Below, piece by piece: positions 47,366-57,284 of a DNA stretch of 64,000 bases. Both the position numbers and the translations under genes were made by a program. The DNA comes from Bradyrhizobium sp. Ec3.3 (GTDB taxonomy: Bacteria; Pseudomonadota; Alphaproteobacteria; Rhizobiales; Xanthobacteraceae). The first letter of the stretch is position 1; every line of letters starts with the position of its first letter. The DNA lies in NCBI RefSeq assembly GCF_000472925.1, contig NZ_AXAS01000007.1, positions 194,332 to 258,331 on the forward strand, read 5' to 3'. The notes under the pieces are model-generated. The model did not search any database. It was not told where the DNA came from and was given only the letters and a program-made list of their open reading frames with translations.

Positions 47366-47788
47366 ATGGATCAAGACAGACATCAAGACAGGCATGATGC
47401 CGACTCCTATCAGCGGATCGAAGTGATTACAGGGGAGAGGCGACGACGCAGTTGGAGCGATGCGGAGAAGGCGCGGATCGTGGCCGAGAGCGCCGATCCG
47501 GAGACGAGCATTTCCGAGGTGGCGCGGCGCAACGGGGTCAACCGGGGACTGCTCGGTGTGTGGCGGCGCAATGCGCGGCTTGCGTCAAGCGAAGCGCCGC
47601 AGTTCGTACAGGTCAGGCTCGAGGACGCAGTCGAGGCGCGGGCGAACGCGATCGGCAAGCCTCACGTTCAGACGGGTCCGGCCGAGCGGATCGGGGTGAT
47701 GATCGCGGGCGCGGCGGTGCGCGTGCCCGTCGGCGTCGACGCCGCGACGCTGGAGCGCGTGCTGGTGGCGGTGAGGTCGACGCGATGA
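47366..47788 (+). CDS. tnpA: IS66-family accessory protein TnpA
   Basis: 140 residues from the ATG at 47366. Helix-turn-helix region RRRSWSDAEKARIVAESADP and VARRNGVNRGLLGVWRRNAR, as in IS66 OrfA (IS3-like DNA-binding). The frame is intact although the rest of the element is not. Confidence 0.85.
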   Translation: MDQDRHQDRHDADSYQRIEVITGERRRRSWSDAEKARIVAESADPETSISEVARRNGVNRGLLGVWRRNARLASSEAPQFVQVRLEDAVEARANAIGKPHVQTGPAERIGVMIAGAAVRVPVGVDAATLERVLVAVRSTR

Positions 47789-48138
47789 TCTCGTTCGGTC
47801 CAATGGTCCGTGTGTTCGTCGCGACGCAGCCGATTGACTTTCGCAAAGGAGTGCATGGCGGTCGCGCTGGTGGCGGAGGGGTTGAGCGGCAAGCCCTACA
47901 GCGGCGACGTTTATGTCTTCCGATCGAAGCGATCGGATCGTTTGAAGCTTCTGGTTTTTGACGGCTCGGGAACAGTTCTAGCGACGAAGTGGCTCGAGGA
48001 TGGGAGCTTCGCGTGGCCACCTGTTCGCGAGGGTACGATGCAGGTGACGGGGCGCAACTGGCGATGCGGATAGAAGGTCTTGCGGAGTGGTCGCGTGTGG
48101 TCCCGAAGGTGACGAAGCGGCCGACGAAAGTTGCCTGA
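47785..48138 (+). pseudogene. IS66 tnpB with two frameshifts
   Basis: Starts MISFGPMVRVFVATQPIDFR, then shifts frame near 47,852-47,860 to VALVAEGLSGKPYSGDVYVF, and again near 48,048 to AQLAMRIEGLAEWSRVVPKV. All parts belong to IS66 OrfB (TnpB). The expected length is about 117 residues and the true stop is at 48,136-48,138. Confidence 0.85.
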
Positions 48139-48188
48139 ATCGTTTTGTTTTGCTGGCGATTGCGAGTTTGTTCGTGTAGCTCTGCGAT

Positions 48189-48500
48189 ATGGCGCTTCGC
48201 CGTGAAGATCTCCCCTCTGACCCTGCGGCTCTCGCCGAGATGGTGCTTGCGTTCGAAGGCGAAGAACGACGATCTGCGCGCAGAGATCGTCACGTTGAAG
48301 AGCTTGATCTTCGGCGCGCGAGCGGAGACTATGCGCCTTCAATTTCACCCAATCCCGCGACGGGACCTTTACGAGGACGTTGCCAATGTCACCATCGCGG
48401 TCGGTAAGCGCAGAGCCATCCGTGGCCTTCGGCGATCCTGAGCGACCTTCGCCTCCCGGGTTAAGGGGCGCTTCGAGCCACTTGGAATTGCCATTCCAAT
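48189..48500 (+). pseudogene. IS66 tnpC (transposase) N-terminal fragment
   Basis: Starts MALRREDLPSDPAALAEMVL and continues after a frameshift with DDLRAEIVTLKSLIFGAR, the coiled-coil start of IS66 transposases. No DDE domain remains. Confidence 0.75.
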
Positions 48501-49615
48501 CGCACCCCGCGGTCGACATACAGGCTACCGTGCCAGTGGAAGACTTCACACATATCGTCGGCTTGGGATGGGATCATGGTTGCCAATCGGCGCCCGATGC
48601 CCTGATCGGTTCACTCCACAGAAAGGGCGTCTTGCCGGCGACGCCGCTCCGGCCGCAGACACATTTTTACATCCATGGTCGGCCTTACACGACGAAGCTC
48701 GGGCAAGGGACAAAGGAGGCGACTCTAAACAATCCGCGTGGACTTGGCGTTACGCTCATTCCTGGACACGGACTTCGATCTCACGAACCCGTAGGGGCGT
48801 CCATCGAAGGCTTCCCGAAAAATGCGGAAAAAACATCGTCATCGACCGGGGCGGAGAGGTCTGCGACACGGACGTCGGATGGCAAATGCTTCGGACGGTG
48901 GTGGTGTCTTAAGTTAGGGCTTGGCAAAGCCTTCGAGGGGAGTCGTCGCAAAAAGTCGTCCGTACGTCTGGGCCAACCGGATAGACAGGCGTCCGGATCT
49001 CGCATCCCGCCGCAGCGTCGGCTGAAGCTCCGCGACAGGGAATGGCTGGGTGACCAGCATATCACGGCGGATTACATGCTCCTGGAGCAAGAATGGCAGA
49101 CCGACAATCCGGATCTGGCCGCGCGGACGCGGTTCGTGCGGCCTGCCATGGCCCACCTGCTGCGCTGGACCGAGTGCGAGATCGAACTTCTGACAGCCCT
49201 CCAGGCGGTCGTCGAAGACGAGCACGAGAATGATACAGCCGACTTCCTGTTCCTGCCAGTGAGCAATGCCAGCGCTGCGGACCCCGCCCGCCGCGGCACC
49301 CATTGGTCGCTGCTGCTCATTGATCGCCGCGCACCGGAAGGGATGATTGCCTATCACTACGACTCCTTCGGAGGATCTAACAGCTCCATTGCAGAACATC
49401 TCTCAGGAAGGTTAGGTGCCAGACTACAGCCAGCGCGCATAGCTCAGCAGCAGAACAATTATGATTGCGGCGTCTTTGTGCTCGAGGCCACGCGGGTGCT
49501 GGTTGGACGATTGGCGCAGAGACAGCGACCTGATGATGAGCTGCTGTTGCACCTCGACAACCTCGTCGTCCGTCGGAAGGCATTGCAAGATCGACTCAGC
49601 GCTCGTGCACCTTAG
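48380..49615 (+). CDS. C48 SUMO-protease-like effector, N-terminally altered
   Basis: Open frame of 411 codons; the true start is unknown. The first 40-60 codons overlap the tnpC relic, so the natural N-terminus was probably lost when the IS arrived. Residues about 215-408 are a C48/ULP-like domain: LGDQHITADYMLLEQEWQTD, His308 in THWSLLLIDR, Asp328 in YHYDSFGG, and Gln-Gln with Cys363 in QQNNYDCGVFVLEATRVLV. The catalytic set is complete. It is a close relative of the C-terminus of the giant effector at 35.1 kb, and of NopD/XopD-type proteases that remove SUMO in plant nuclei. No tts box is seen upstream, so it may not be expressed as an effector now. Confidence 0.78.
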   Translation: MPMSPSRSVSAEPSVAFGDPERPSPPGLRGASSHLELPFQSHPAVDIQATVPVEDFTHIVGLGWDHGCQSAPDALIGSLHRKGVLPATPLRPQTHFYIHGRPYTTKLGQGTKEATLNNPRGLGVTLIPGHGLRSHEPVGASIEGFPKNAEKTSSSTGAERSATRTSDGKCFGRWWCLKLGLGKAFEGSRRKKSSVRLGQPDRQASGSRIPPQRRLKLRDREWLGDQHITADYMLLEQEWQTDNPDLAARTRFVRPAMAHLLRWTECEIELLTALQAVVEDEHENDTADFLFLPVSNASAADPARRGTHWSLLLIDRRAPEGMIAYHYDSFGGSNSSIAEHLSGRLGARLQPARIAQQQNNYDCGVFVLEATRVLVGRLAQRQRPDDELLLHLDNLVVRRKALQDRLSARAP

Positions 49616-50480
49616 CGTTGCGACGCCGAGCTTGATGACGCTCAGGCTGATGGAGCGGCTCGTGCCGGCACCAAGACCGGCAGTCGCCAGCCGCTGATCG
49701 TGCGGCTTCACCGATCCGCGTTCGGACCACTGACCGGTACGGGGACATGAACGATATGGATCGGTCGCGTACGATCCCGCCCCGCGCTGGATCGCGGTTT
49801 CCCGGGCAGTGGCTCACGCACCGAGAGGGCTTCCATCGCGTTTAAACATGCTCCTTCACGAGTGAATGAGGATCGCGCGGCTTCCGCGTCGGCGTAAGCG
49901 TGACGTGAGCTCGCAAAAAAGCTTCGTCCATCCCATGATTAGCGATCAGCGCCGCGATTCGGGCTACGAGGCCCAGGTCGTCCCCGACCGCATCATTCAC
50001 TTGACCTACCGCTGCGTATTTCCTCCAGATGGAGTTAGAGTCCGGCCCGCAGAAGGACGATAGACTTGGCCCCATGGGCGATGCGAGGCAGGCGAGAAGG
50101 ATCAGGTAGACTGATAGGTGTCGCCTCATGATTCAACTTTGTTATGGCGGTTGGCGGCGGTCGCATCAGTGGAACGGCGTGCTGCCGCAGAAATTCGTGC
50201 CACGGTCACGAATCTCCGTGTCGGCCCCATCTTTGATGGCTCGGCAACATTACGGCTGTTCCTGACGGCTTGACCATCTAGGCAATATCCGGGAGCTAAG
50301 CGCTCCCTTCTGAAAGGAGCCGTTCAAGCTGAGCAGTTCAGGTAACGGTCAGAGGAGTCGGGCAGCTCTCGAGCGGCTCACGCTGACGCCCCCAGAGCAG
50401 GTTCGAACTAACCGTTCCCGCTTTTTTGATCAAGGTAGATGGCCGCATTCATTCGGCGAGCGTCAGCAGTCAGAATGCTT
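49616..50480. other. intergenic stretch with one possible small gene
   Basis: Apart from the small frame at 49,842-50,129 on the minus strand I see nothing supported. No promoter element of the nod or tts type. Confidence 0.45.
49842..50129 (-). CDS. possible small exported protein
   Basis: 95 residues, ATG at 50129. The N-terminus MRRHLSVYLILLACLASPMG looks like a signal peptide. The rest (SIWRKYAAVGQVNDAVGDDL, LVARIAALIANHGMDEAFLR) has ordinary protein composition and no known family. No clear ribosome site. May be a real small gene or chance. Confidence 0.4.
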   Translation of the reverse strand: MRRHLSVYLILLACLASPMGPSLSSFCGPDSNSIWRKYAAVGQVNDAVGDDLGLVARIAALIANHGMDEAFLRAHVTLTPTRKPRDPHSLVKEHV

Positions 50481-51863
50481 TCATGATGCGGTTCGCCTTG
50501 ATGCCTCGCCGCCGGTATCGGCGAGGAGGGCAGCAAGTGCCGCACATTGGTTGCGAATATCGGGTATCGCGTTGATCTCCCAAAAGGCCGCGCGCGTGAG
50601 CGGACCCACCGCGAAGAGGTGGCGCGAGGTAGCGCCAGCGCGGCTGATGACCGCACAGTTTCGATCGGTCTCGATGCCAATGCAGAGCGGATCGACACGG
50701 CAAAGGCCACGGTCGAATAGACTGCGCACTGCCGGATTGAGCGTCGCGCGCGGATCTTTGACGATGCCGGTGCAATCGACGACCGCGCCAACCTGGATGT
50801 CGAGAGGATCCGAATGCCCCCGCAGGCGGTACTTGACCCTCGCGCCGGTATTGTTGGGCTCTATGCTGATCACCTTTCCTGCCATCAGGGCAAGCTGACC
50901 TCTGTCAAGCACCTCGGCAATGCGTGCTTCGACTTCCGGAGCCATCCGATGCCGATGCACGTCCCACCAAGCGCGTGCGTGTTCGAGAAAGCGGCGTTTC
51001 GATGTCTGCGAAAGCTCATGCCACAGCCGCTGGGTGTAGGGGCGAAGGCCGTCGATGACGCTGCGCCAGTCGCCGCCTTGCGCCGCATTCCGGTCTATGT
51101 AGCCGCGAAGCCAGCGCAGCAGGCGACTAATGCTAGCGCCAAAGGGAACGTCCGCCTCCTCAATTCGCAAAGCATCGATGTGGCGGTGGGGTTTTGCGAG
51201 CAGACCGCGCCGTGACATCGCGATGATCGGTCCACGACGGCCGTCGCGCAGCAACGATAGGACGTAGTCGACCATGGTAAGCCCCGTGCCGAGGATCAGT
51301 ACGGTTGCCTCGGTGTCGATGTGAGCGGCCGACGGTGGCGCCCAGGGATTTGCATGAGCCGGCAGGTTGGCTCTCGTATCATGTCCGGTTGCGAGAACGA
51401 CGTTGTCGGCCATGAGCGATCGGCCATCATCCAGTGTGACCGACCCGCCGGCCGGACCCTCGTTAATATCGACGCAAGTCGCGTGCAGGATCGACAGACG
51501 CCGTGCGCCCGTCGGATCGGATGTCTGTTGCTCAAACAAACTGGCCATATAGTCGCCATAGATGCGTCGTGGCACGAAACAATAGGGATCGGGACACAGC
51601 GACGCGTCCGCGTTATGCGAGTTCAGCCAACGCCAGAAGTGATCTGGTTGGTCGGGTAGCGCGCTCATATTCGAGACGCGCACGTTGAGCAGGTGATCGG
51701 GGTTGCCCGTGTGATAGGCAATACCGCGTCCAATATCGGGACGCTGCTCGATCAGCGTGACGCGTAGATCGCTAGTCGGCCGATGCAACAATTGATAGGT
51801 CAGCAGGACGCCGCTGGCGCCGCCGCCGATGATGATTACGTGCCGCCTACTGGGGCTCGTCAT
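50481..51863 (-). CDS. FAD/NAD(P)-binding protein (PF13454 type)
   Basis: 460 residues from the ATG at 51863. Dinucleotide-binding start VIIIGGGASGVLLTYQLL, then RPDIGRGIAYHTGNPDHLLN with NVRVSNMSALPD, which are the marks of the FAD-NAD(P)-binding (HpyO-like) group. A second nucleotide site is at ATVLILGTGLTMVDYVLSLL. The C-terminal IGIETDRNCAV and LFAVGPLTRAAFWEINAIPD close the FAD site. Substrate unknown. It stands alone, with no regulatory box seen. Confidence 0.85.
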   Translation of the reverse strand: MTSPSRRHVIIIGGGASGVLLTYQLLHRPTSDLRVTLIEQRPDIGRGIAYHTGNPDHLLNVRVSNMSALPDQPDHFWRWLNSHNADASLCPDPYCFVPRRIYGDYMASLFEQQTSDPTGARRLSILHATCVDINEGPAGGSVTLDDGRSLMADNVVLATGHDTRANLPAHANPWAPPSAAHIDTEATVLILGTGLTMVDYVLSLLRDGRRGPIIAMSRRGLLAKPHRHIDALRIEEADVPFGASISRLLRWLRGYIDRNAAQGGDWRSVIDGLRPYTQRLWHELSQTSKRRFLEHARAWWDVHRHRMAPEVEARIAEVLDRGQLALMAGKVISIEPNNTGARVKYRLRGHSDPLDIQVGAVVDCTGIVKDPRATLNPAVRSLFDRGLCRVDPLCIGIETDRNCAVISRAGATSRHLFAVGPLTRAAFWEINAIPDIRNQCAALAALLADTGGEASRRTAS

Positions 51864-52717
51864 GTTATCACTCTACCGATCAACAGCTGGCACCAATGTG
51901 CGGTGCCAGGGCGGCTATTTTCTGAAATCTCATGATACGAGGCATCACCATCGATGTGGGGGGCGCTGGTGCCGCGTGCTGCTCAAAATCGCGCGCCTTT
52001 GACCTAGATATAGCCGACAGATGCGAGCAACGCGGTTCAAGTAGGAAATTGTCTTGTAATTGTCATGTTGGTCGGTAGCTGCAGTGTTCAACTAGCCGAG
52101 ATTATTTCCGCAATCGTTGAGTCATTCGACCGAGCTGGCAAAGCCAAAAATATATGCATATGGGTAACATAGAGCCCCCTTTTTTCCAGTTCTCTCGATG
52201 ATAGCAGGTCCTTGCTCTGGTCCAGAGAGAAAGTCGGCGGTTGGCGTAACTTTGAAATCATCAACACGCCCTAATCTCTTTTGTAGGAAGTCGTTATCTA
52301 GGCGAGCTCGGAGAGAAAAATTCATTTTGCGTGAACGTGTAGCCTAAGACTTCTACCATCGACCTAGCGAAAAGTGTTTTGAATGCTCAATGGGCGTCTG
52401 CGCTGCCGCGACCGTTGCGGTTTCACGATCACGTCACCGGCGCGAACACGAATGACCCGAACAGTCGGTCAAGCCGATCATACGCGTCCCCGTCCAGCGC
52501 CTCGGTCAGATGATAGCCTTCCCCTCATTACAGGGTCCACGCGATGATTTGGGCCGAAAGTGGAAAAGTGAGCTTGTCGCCGGCCGAGCGACTTAGGTCG
52601 CCACGTCGACCGCGCCGTGACTAGCCGCAGGTCTCCGGGTGGCTTAACTTGCTCGATCTTTATCTCGCTGCTACCGAAGACCTCTTGCAAGAGTTACGGA
52701 AAGCGAGGAATACGCGA
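51864..52717. other. intergenic stretch with a relic pair copy
   Basis: Holds copy 2 of the decayed gene (52,058-52,330) and, just before the methyltransferase, a weak third copy (52,605-52,690) of the segment found distal to the nod boxes. Otherwise nothing supported. Confidence 0.5.
52058..52330 (+). pseudogene. decayed gene, copy 2 of a duplicated pair
   Basis: Encodes VIVMLVGSCSVQLAEIISAI, VESFDRAGKAKNICIW and, after a break, SLLWSREKVGGWRNFEIINT. Similar to 44,176-44,420. This copy is better kept in the first part. Family unknown. Confidence 0.55.
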
Positions 52718-53365
52718 ATGTCCGGACCAAGACCTGATATCGATCCGCATCCGCTCAGCTCTTATGTTGCCTGGGCGGGCAACCGCAACAAGGATCCGAT
52801 CCTGAAGACGTTCGAAGAATTCTTTCCCACGCAAGGTGACGTGCTTGAGCTGGCGACAGGGGCTGGATTGCATATCAACTACTTCGCGCCTCATTTTCCG
52901 AACGTGCGATTTCAGCCCTCCGACTACGATCGAGACGTCTTTGCGTCCATCAAAAGATGCCGCGCCGGAGCCGGCAACAAGAACGTTGCCGATCCCATTT
53001 TCATTGATCTCACTGTCCCTGCGACTTGGCCAGGCGCCGATGAGCGGCTTTATGACGTCATCTTCGTCATCAACATCTTCCAGGTTGCGCCGGTCTCGAT
53101 CGCCGATGGCGTCGCTACGCTTGGCGCAAAACTCCTGAAGCCATCTGGTCTCGTCGCCATCTATGGTCCTTTCAAACTTGACGGGAAATACACCACGCCA
53201 TCGAACCTGGCCTTCGACAGGGAGATTCGGGCGGCCGGTGTGCCCGGATGGAGTCTCAAAGAGGTGCGGGACCTTCAGAGAGCGAGCGAGAAGTATGGAT
53301 TGACGCTCGATCAGACGCTTGACCTACCAGCCAACAATTTCGTTCTGCTCTTCAGCAGATCCTGA
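52718..53365 (+). CDS. DUF938-type SAM-dependent methyltransferase
   Basis: 215 residues from the ATG at 52718, with gcgagga upstream; the frame is open to 52,649 but that part matches a repeat. The SAM-binding site is GDVLELATGAGLHINYFAPH; the next acidic site is FQPSDYDRDVFASIK. VIFVINIFQVAPVSIADG and LKPSGLVAIYGPFKLDGKYT are typical of DUF938 proteins. Substrate unknown; no neighbour gives a hint. Confidence 0.85.
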   Translation: MSGPRPDIDPHPLSSYVAWAGNRNKDPILKTFEEFFPTQGDVLELATGAGLHINYFAPHFPNVRFQPSDYDRDVFASIKRCRAGAGNKNVADPIFIDLTVPATWPGADERLYDVIFVINIFQVAPVSIADGVATLGAKLLKPSGLVAIYGPFKLDGKYTTPSNLAFDREIRAAGVPGWSLKEVRDLQRASEKYGLTLDQTLDLPANNFVLLFSRS

Positions 53366-53424
53366 AGGGATGGCGCGGTCAGTCCTGGAACTTTCTACGC
53401 TGGCGCGTTGCGGAGCCAATTCGG

Positions 53425-55317
53425 CTATGTCAGAGCGATGATCCCGCGTGCCTGCAGGCAATTTAGCACCGTATCAGCCAACTGCTCTGGTTGCAGGCCT
53501 AGGGTCTTCAATTGGACCTCCGGCTCACTTGGCGCTTCGTATGGCGCATCGATGCCGGTAAAGTTCGTGATCTTGCCGGATGTTGCCTGGGAATAGAGGC
53601 CCTTTGGATCGCGCCGAACGCATTCATCTATTGGCGTATCCACGAAGACCTCGACGAATTCGTGCTTCCCGACGAGCTTGCGCACCATGTCTCGGTCGGC
53701 CTTGTAAGGTGAGATGAAAGAGCAGATGACGATCAGGCCGCTTTCGAGCATCAATTTGGCCACCTCGCCGGCACGTCGGATGTTCTCGACGCGATCTGCT
53801 TCAGTGAACCCTAGATCGCAATTGAGGCCGTGACGAAGATTGTCGCCGTCCAGGAGCATCGTGTGATGCGACATCGCATACAGCTTCTGATCGATGATAT
53901 TAGCAATCGTAGACTTGCCGGCGCCAGAAAGCCCAGTGAACCAGATGATGCACGGCTTCTGATGCTTGAGCGCGGAACGCTCCCTCTTGCCGATCGACAA
54001 TGGCTGCCAGATCGTGTTGGTCGCCCGCCGGAGCGGAAAATCGATCATTCCCGCCCCAACGGTACGGTTGGTATAGCGGTCGATCACGATGAAGGATCCC
54101 GTGCGCCGGTTGACGTGGTACGGATCGAAACTAGCAGGCACGACGGTCGCCACGTTGCAACGGCCGATCTCATTGAGACCCAATGTGGTCGCGGTGAGAC
54201 GCTCGCGCTTGTTGACGTCTATCTTGTACTTGATGCACGTGACCCTGCCGGAGGCAATCGTTTGCGTGCCAATCCGAAATGCATAGGAGCGGCCAGGCAC
54301 CATTGGCTCTTCGTCCATCCAGATCAGATGAGCGGCAAACTGGTCGGCGATCTCGGGGCGCTGCGTGGGGCTTGCAAGGACATCGCCGCGGCTGACATCG
54401 ATCTCATCTTCGAGCGTGATCGTGACCGCATCGCCAGCCTCTGCAACCGCAAGATCACCATCATAGGTCACAATCCGCTTCACGCGTGAGCTGCGGCCGG
54501 AGGCCGCCACGACGATTTCATCGCCAACCGCGATGCCTCCCGAGGCGATCGTGCCCGAATATCCTCGGAAATCCAGATTGGGTCGGTTCACCCACTGGAC
54601 CGGAAATCGGAAGGGCAGGTCGGTCGTCTCGGACTGAATGTCGATAGTCTCGAGGTAATCCAGCAGGGACTGGCCGTGATACCAATCGGTGTTGCCGGAT
54701 CGGTAGGTAATGTTGTCACCGTATCTGGCGGAGATCGGCAATGGGACGATCGACTTGAAGCCGAGCGCCGAAGCAAAGGCGACATAGTCGCGCACGATGC
54801 TGTCGAAGACTTCTTTCCGGTAGTCCACGAGGTCGATTTTGTTGACGGCCACGAGGACGTGCCGGATGCCCAATAGCGAGCAGATGAACGAGTGGCGTCT
54901 GGTCTGCACCAGAACACCCTTGCGCGCGTCGATCAGGATGATGGCGAACTGCGCGTTGGAGGCGCCGGTCGCCATGTTGCGGGTATATTGTTCGTGGCCC
55001 GGCGTATCGGCGACCATGAAGGATCGGCGCGGCGTGGAGAAGAACCGATAGGCGACGTCGATGGTAATACCTTGTTCGCGCTCGGCTTCGAGGCCGTCGA
55101 CCAGCAGAGCAAGGTCGATGTCCTCGCCCGTCGTGCCATGCTTGGCGCTGTCGCGCGCGAGCGCCTGTAGCTGGTCCTCATAGATCATCTTGCTGTCATG
55201 CAGGAGGCGCCCGATCAGCGTCGATTTGCCGTCGTCGACCGAGCCGCAGGTGATGAACCGCAGTTGATCTTTGCGAACGGCCTCGCCGAGGTGGCACACC
55301 GCGTCCGTGTCCATCAA
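53425..55317 (-). CDS. nodQ: NodQ: sulfate adenylyltransferase GTPase plus APS kinase
   Basis: 630 residues. Residues 1-435 are the CysN-type GTPase: P-loop [29 protein letters not shown] and NKIDLVDY. Residues about 445-630 are the CysC-type APS kinase: P-loop [32 protein letters not shown] and [20 protein letters not shown]. Together with NodP it makes PAPS, the sulfate donor for Nod factor sulfation. The start overlaps the nodP stop by four bases. A nod box lies upstream of nodP, which favours the symbiotic name over cysNC. Confidence 0.92.
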   Translation of the reverse strand: MMDTDAVCHLGEAVRKDQLRFITCGSVDDGKSTLIGRLLHDSKMIYEDQLQALARDSAKHGTTGEDIDLALLVDGLEAEREQGITIDVAYRFFSTPRRSFMVADTPGHEQYTRNMATGASNAQFAIILIDARKGVLVQTRRHSFICSLLGIRHVLVAVNKIDLVDYRKEVFDSIVRDYVAFASALGFKSIVPLPISARYGDNITYRSGNTDWYHGQSLLDYLETIDIQSETTDLPFRFPVQWVNRPNLDFRGYSGTIASGGIAVGDEIVVAASGRSSRVKRIVTYDGDLAVAEAGDAVTITLEDEIDVSRGDVLASPTQRPEIADQFAAHLIWMDEEPMVPGRSYAFRIGTQTIASGRVTCIKYKIDVNKRERLTATTLGLNEIGRCNVATVVPASFDPYHVNRRTGSFIVIDRYTNRTVGAGMIDFPLRRATNTIWQPLSIGKRERSALKHQKPCIIWFTGLSGAGKSTIANIIDQKLYAMSHHTMLLDGDNLRHGLNCDLGFTEADRVENIRRAGEVAKLMLESGLIVICSFISPYKADRDMVRKLVGKHEFVEVFVDTPIDECVRRDPKGLYSQATSGKITNFTGIDAPYEAPSEPEVQLKTLGLQPEQLADTVLNCLQARGIIALT

Positions 55318-56303
55318 AAGTATCCTTCCCGCTTCTTCTTCTCCATCGACGCCACCTCATCCGTGTCGATCAGACGCCCCTGGCGTTCCGAGACTTTCGC
55401 AAGGCGCATTTCGGCTACGATGTCCTCGATGGTCGTGGCCTCCGACTCGATGGCGCCGCTCAGGGGGTAGCATCCGAGGGTACGGAAGCGGATCGTGCGC
55501 ATCTCGGGAGCTTCGTTCGGCTGGAGCGGGAGCCGCTCGTCGTCCATCATGATCAAAGCGCCGTTCCGATGGACCACAGGTCGCGGTTTGGCAAAGTAGA
55601 GAGCGACGACAGGGATTCTTTCGAACATGATGTATTCCCAGATGTCGAGCTCCGTCCAATTCGACATCGCGAACACCCTCATCGTTTCACCTTGCCGGAT
55701 GCGGGTGTTGAACAGATTCCAAAGTTCGGGCCGCTGGTTGCGCGGATCCCAAGCATGTCCTGCCGATCGGAACGAAAATATACGCTCCTTGGCACGGCTT
55801 TTCTCTTCGTCCCGCCGCGCCCCGCCAAATGCCGCATCGAATCCGTAGAGGTCGAGCGCCTGCTTAAGCGCCTCGGTCTTCATGACCTGTGTATGCAACG
55901 TGGAACCGGAGTCGATCGGATTGATGCCGCGCGCGATGCCTTCCTTATTCACATGGACGATGAGATCGCTCCCGACGCGCCTGGCCGTCTCGTCACGAAA
56001 GGTGATCATTTCGCGGAATTTCCAGGTCGTATCGACATGCATCAGCGGGAAGGGCAGCTTCGCCGGATAGAACGCTTTTACCGCAAGGTGCAGCATGACG
56101 CTGGAATCCTTGCCGATCGAATAGAGCATCACCGGCTTTTTGAATTCGGCGACAACTTCGCGCATGATTTCGATCGACTCGGCCTCGAGCCGGCGCAAAT
56201 GCCGGGGCAGCGCGTGTGTTTTGAGTCCGGTCATGTCCTGCGCGTTCATTTTGAACATCCTCGAGAAATGCCCCTCGGTACGAAGCTGCGTTGCGGTATT
56301 CAT
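55314..56303 (-). CDS. nodP: NodP: sulfate adenylyltransferase small subunit
   Basis: 329 residues from the ATG at 56303; about 30 residues precede the usual start of the family ([20 protein letters not shown]), and internal ATGs at about codons 18 and 23 are alternatives. The PP-loop motif is [15 protein letters not shown]. Further marks are [31 protein letters not shown] and the C-terminal [16 protein letters not shown]. It forms ATP sulfurylase with NodQ. Situated about 490 bases after a nod box. Confidence 0.92.
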   Translation of the reverse strand: MNTATQLRTEGHFSRMFKMNAQDMTGLKTHALPRHLRRLEAESIEIMREVVAEFKKPVMLYSIGKDSSVMLHLAVKAFYPAKLPFPLMHVDTTWKFREMITFRDETARRVGSDLIVHVNKEGIARGINPIDSGSTLHTQVMKTEALKQALDLYGFDAAFGGARRDEEKSRAKERIFSFRSAGHAWDPRNQRPELWNLFNTRIRQGETMRVFAMSNWTELDIWEYIMFERIPVVALYFAKPRPVVHRNGALIMMDDERLPLQPNEAPEMRTIRFRTLGCYPLSGAIESEATTIEDIVAEMRLAKVSERQGRLIDTDEVASMEKKKREGYF

Positions 56304-56788
56304 GCCGTCTCTGAAGGCCCGACTATGAGATCAGGGATCGCGCTGCCGGCTAGCGAGAAAGATCGCGTGGCCCGCCGCCCTGTCCAATCCATGGTCGGTC
56401 CAAGCAGGATAGACGTTGGCTTCACCCTGGCCTCGGGCATAGAATTCTGGAAGTGAGGCCGCGGCTATAGATGGGCGACTGACTGACGGTCAATCCATTC
56501 CTTGGTTGCTGCCTCAACATACGCTGGTTTATCGTGTCGCAAAACCGTTGCGGGTTGGGACCGGCGCAGCGCAATCGGTCTGTCTTGCTGAAGGAAGGGA
56601 CATGATCATCCACACACCTTTCGAGCTTGCGGGCGCCCTTGCCACCAAAATAGAGCTGGCGCAGAGCCGCTGAAGACCGCGCCTACAAACGGGGTGCCGT
56701 CTCCATGATGACATACTCCTCGTAGCTTTCCCGATCGGAAACCTACCATGCTGCTCAACGGCTGGCGTTTTTCCTACCCGGCGGCAGG

Positions 56789-56840
56789 TGGGTTGGTGAA
56801 ATCGTTTTTTTGGATGGAACGCATTCAGATCGCGGATAGT
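56789..56840 (-). promoter_or_regulatory. nod box upstream of nodPQ
   Basis: Minus strand: ctatccgcgatctgaatgcg, then ttccatccaaaaaaacgatt and tcaccaaccc. The ATCCAAA/CGATTTCACCAA part follows the nod box and closely parallels the ttsI nod box; two bases of the central ACAATC are replaced by A. It is oriented to nodP. Confidence 0.8.
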
Positions 56841-57061
56841 GACAGCTCCTGAGGTCTTGGTCTCAATCTCACTGACCCACTCGATACTCTGATGGTCGAA
56901 GACAGGTCTTACGGCGGCAGCTCTGGAAGCCGGCAGCGTAGGTGAGTTGCATCGCGCGCCATTTTACGCGGCTCACCTTACCAGCAGACGTTTTCTACTG
57001 GACTAGCGAACCCACCTGATGGTCACTCGACCCGCTATCGGGAGCAATTGGCTCTTGGAAA

Positions 57062-57284
57062 TCAAAGTCTCGATCGCCGTGTGGGCGATTTCTTTTCAGG
57101 TCTGCAGACCGCCAAGTTGGTCGATCTCTATCGCGCTGGCGCCCGGTCTCTTCGCCGCGAAGCAATGTCCGGCGGAGGCCCAATTTTTATGCCTTTCCAG
57201 TCAGCTTTGCTCAACCGGCTAACCACGCATCGGCCTGGCTACGTCTTGCGCCCAAGTCAACTACTAGCCTTGGGAATTGATTGA
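57062..57284 (+). pseudogene. nod-box-distal conserved segment, copy B (gene fragment)
   Basis: In frame it encodes NQSLDRRVGDFFSGLQTAKL, VDLYRAGARSLRREAMSGGG and, at the end, RPGYVLRPSQLLALGID, then a stop. Copy A (33,263) keeps the first 40 codons with the same reading frame. This looks like the C-terminal end of a gene that was once next to a nod box and was duplicated with it. Family not recognised. Confidence 0.55.

Larger units (their letters stand above)
47277..48600 (+). mobile_element. IS66-family element, truncated and decayed
   Basis: Begins with gtaaacggtgcgacggtccc, which fits the IS66 terminal repeat starting GTAA. It carries tnpA, a twice-frameshifted tnpB and the start of tnpC. 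The right part is lost; similarity to tnpC fades near 48,500-48,600, where the C48 effector frame takes over. The element is dead and seems to have joined or cut the effector gene. Confidence 0.75.

Noticed and set aside
52561..52592. tts-box-like string before the methyltransferase gene
   Set aside because: Only the first half (gtgagcttgtcg) fits; the second half is cggccgag and the downstream bases are poor. Not enough to call.
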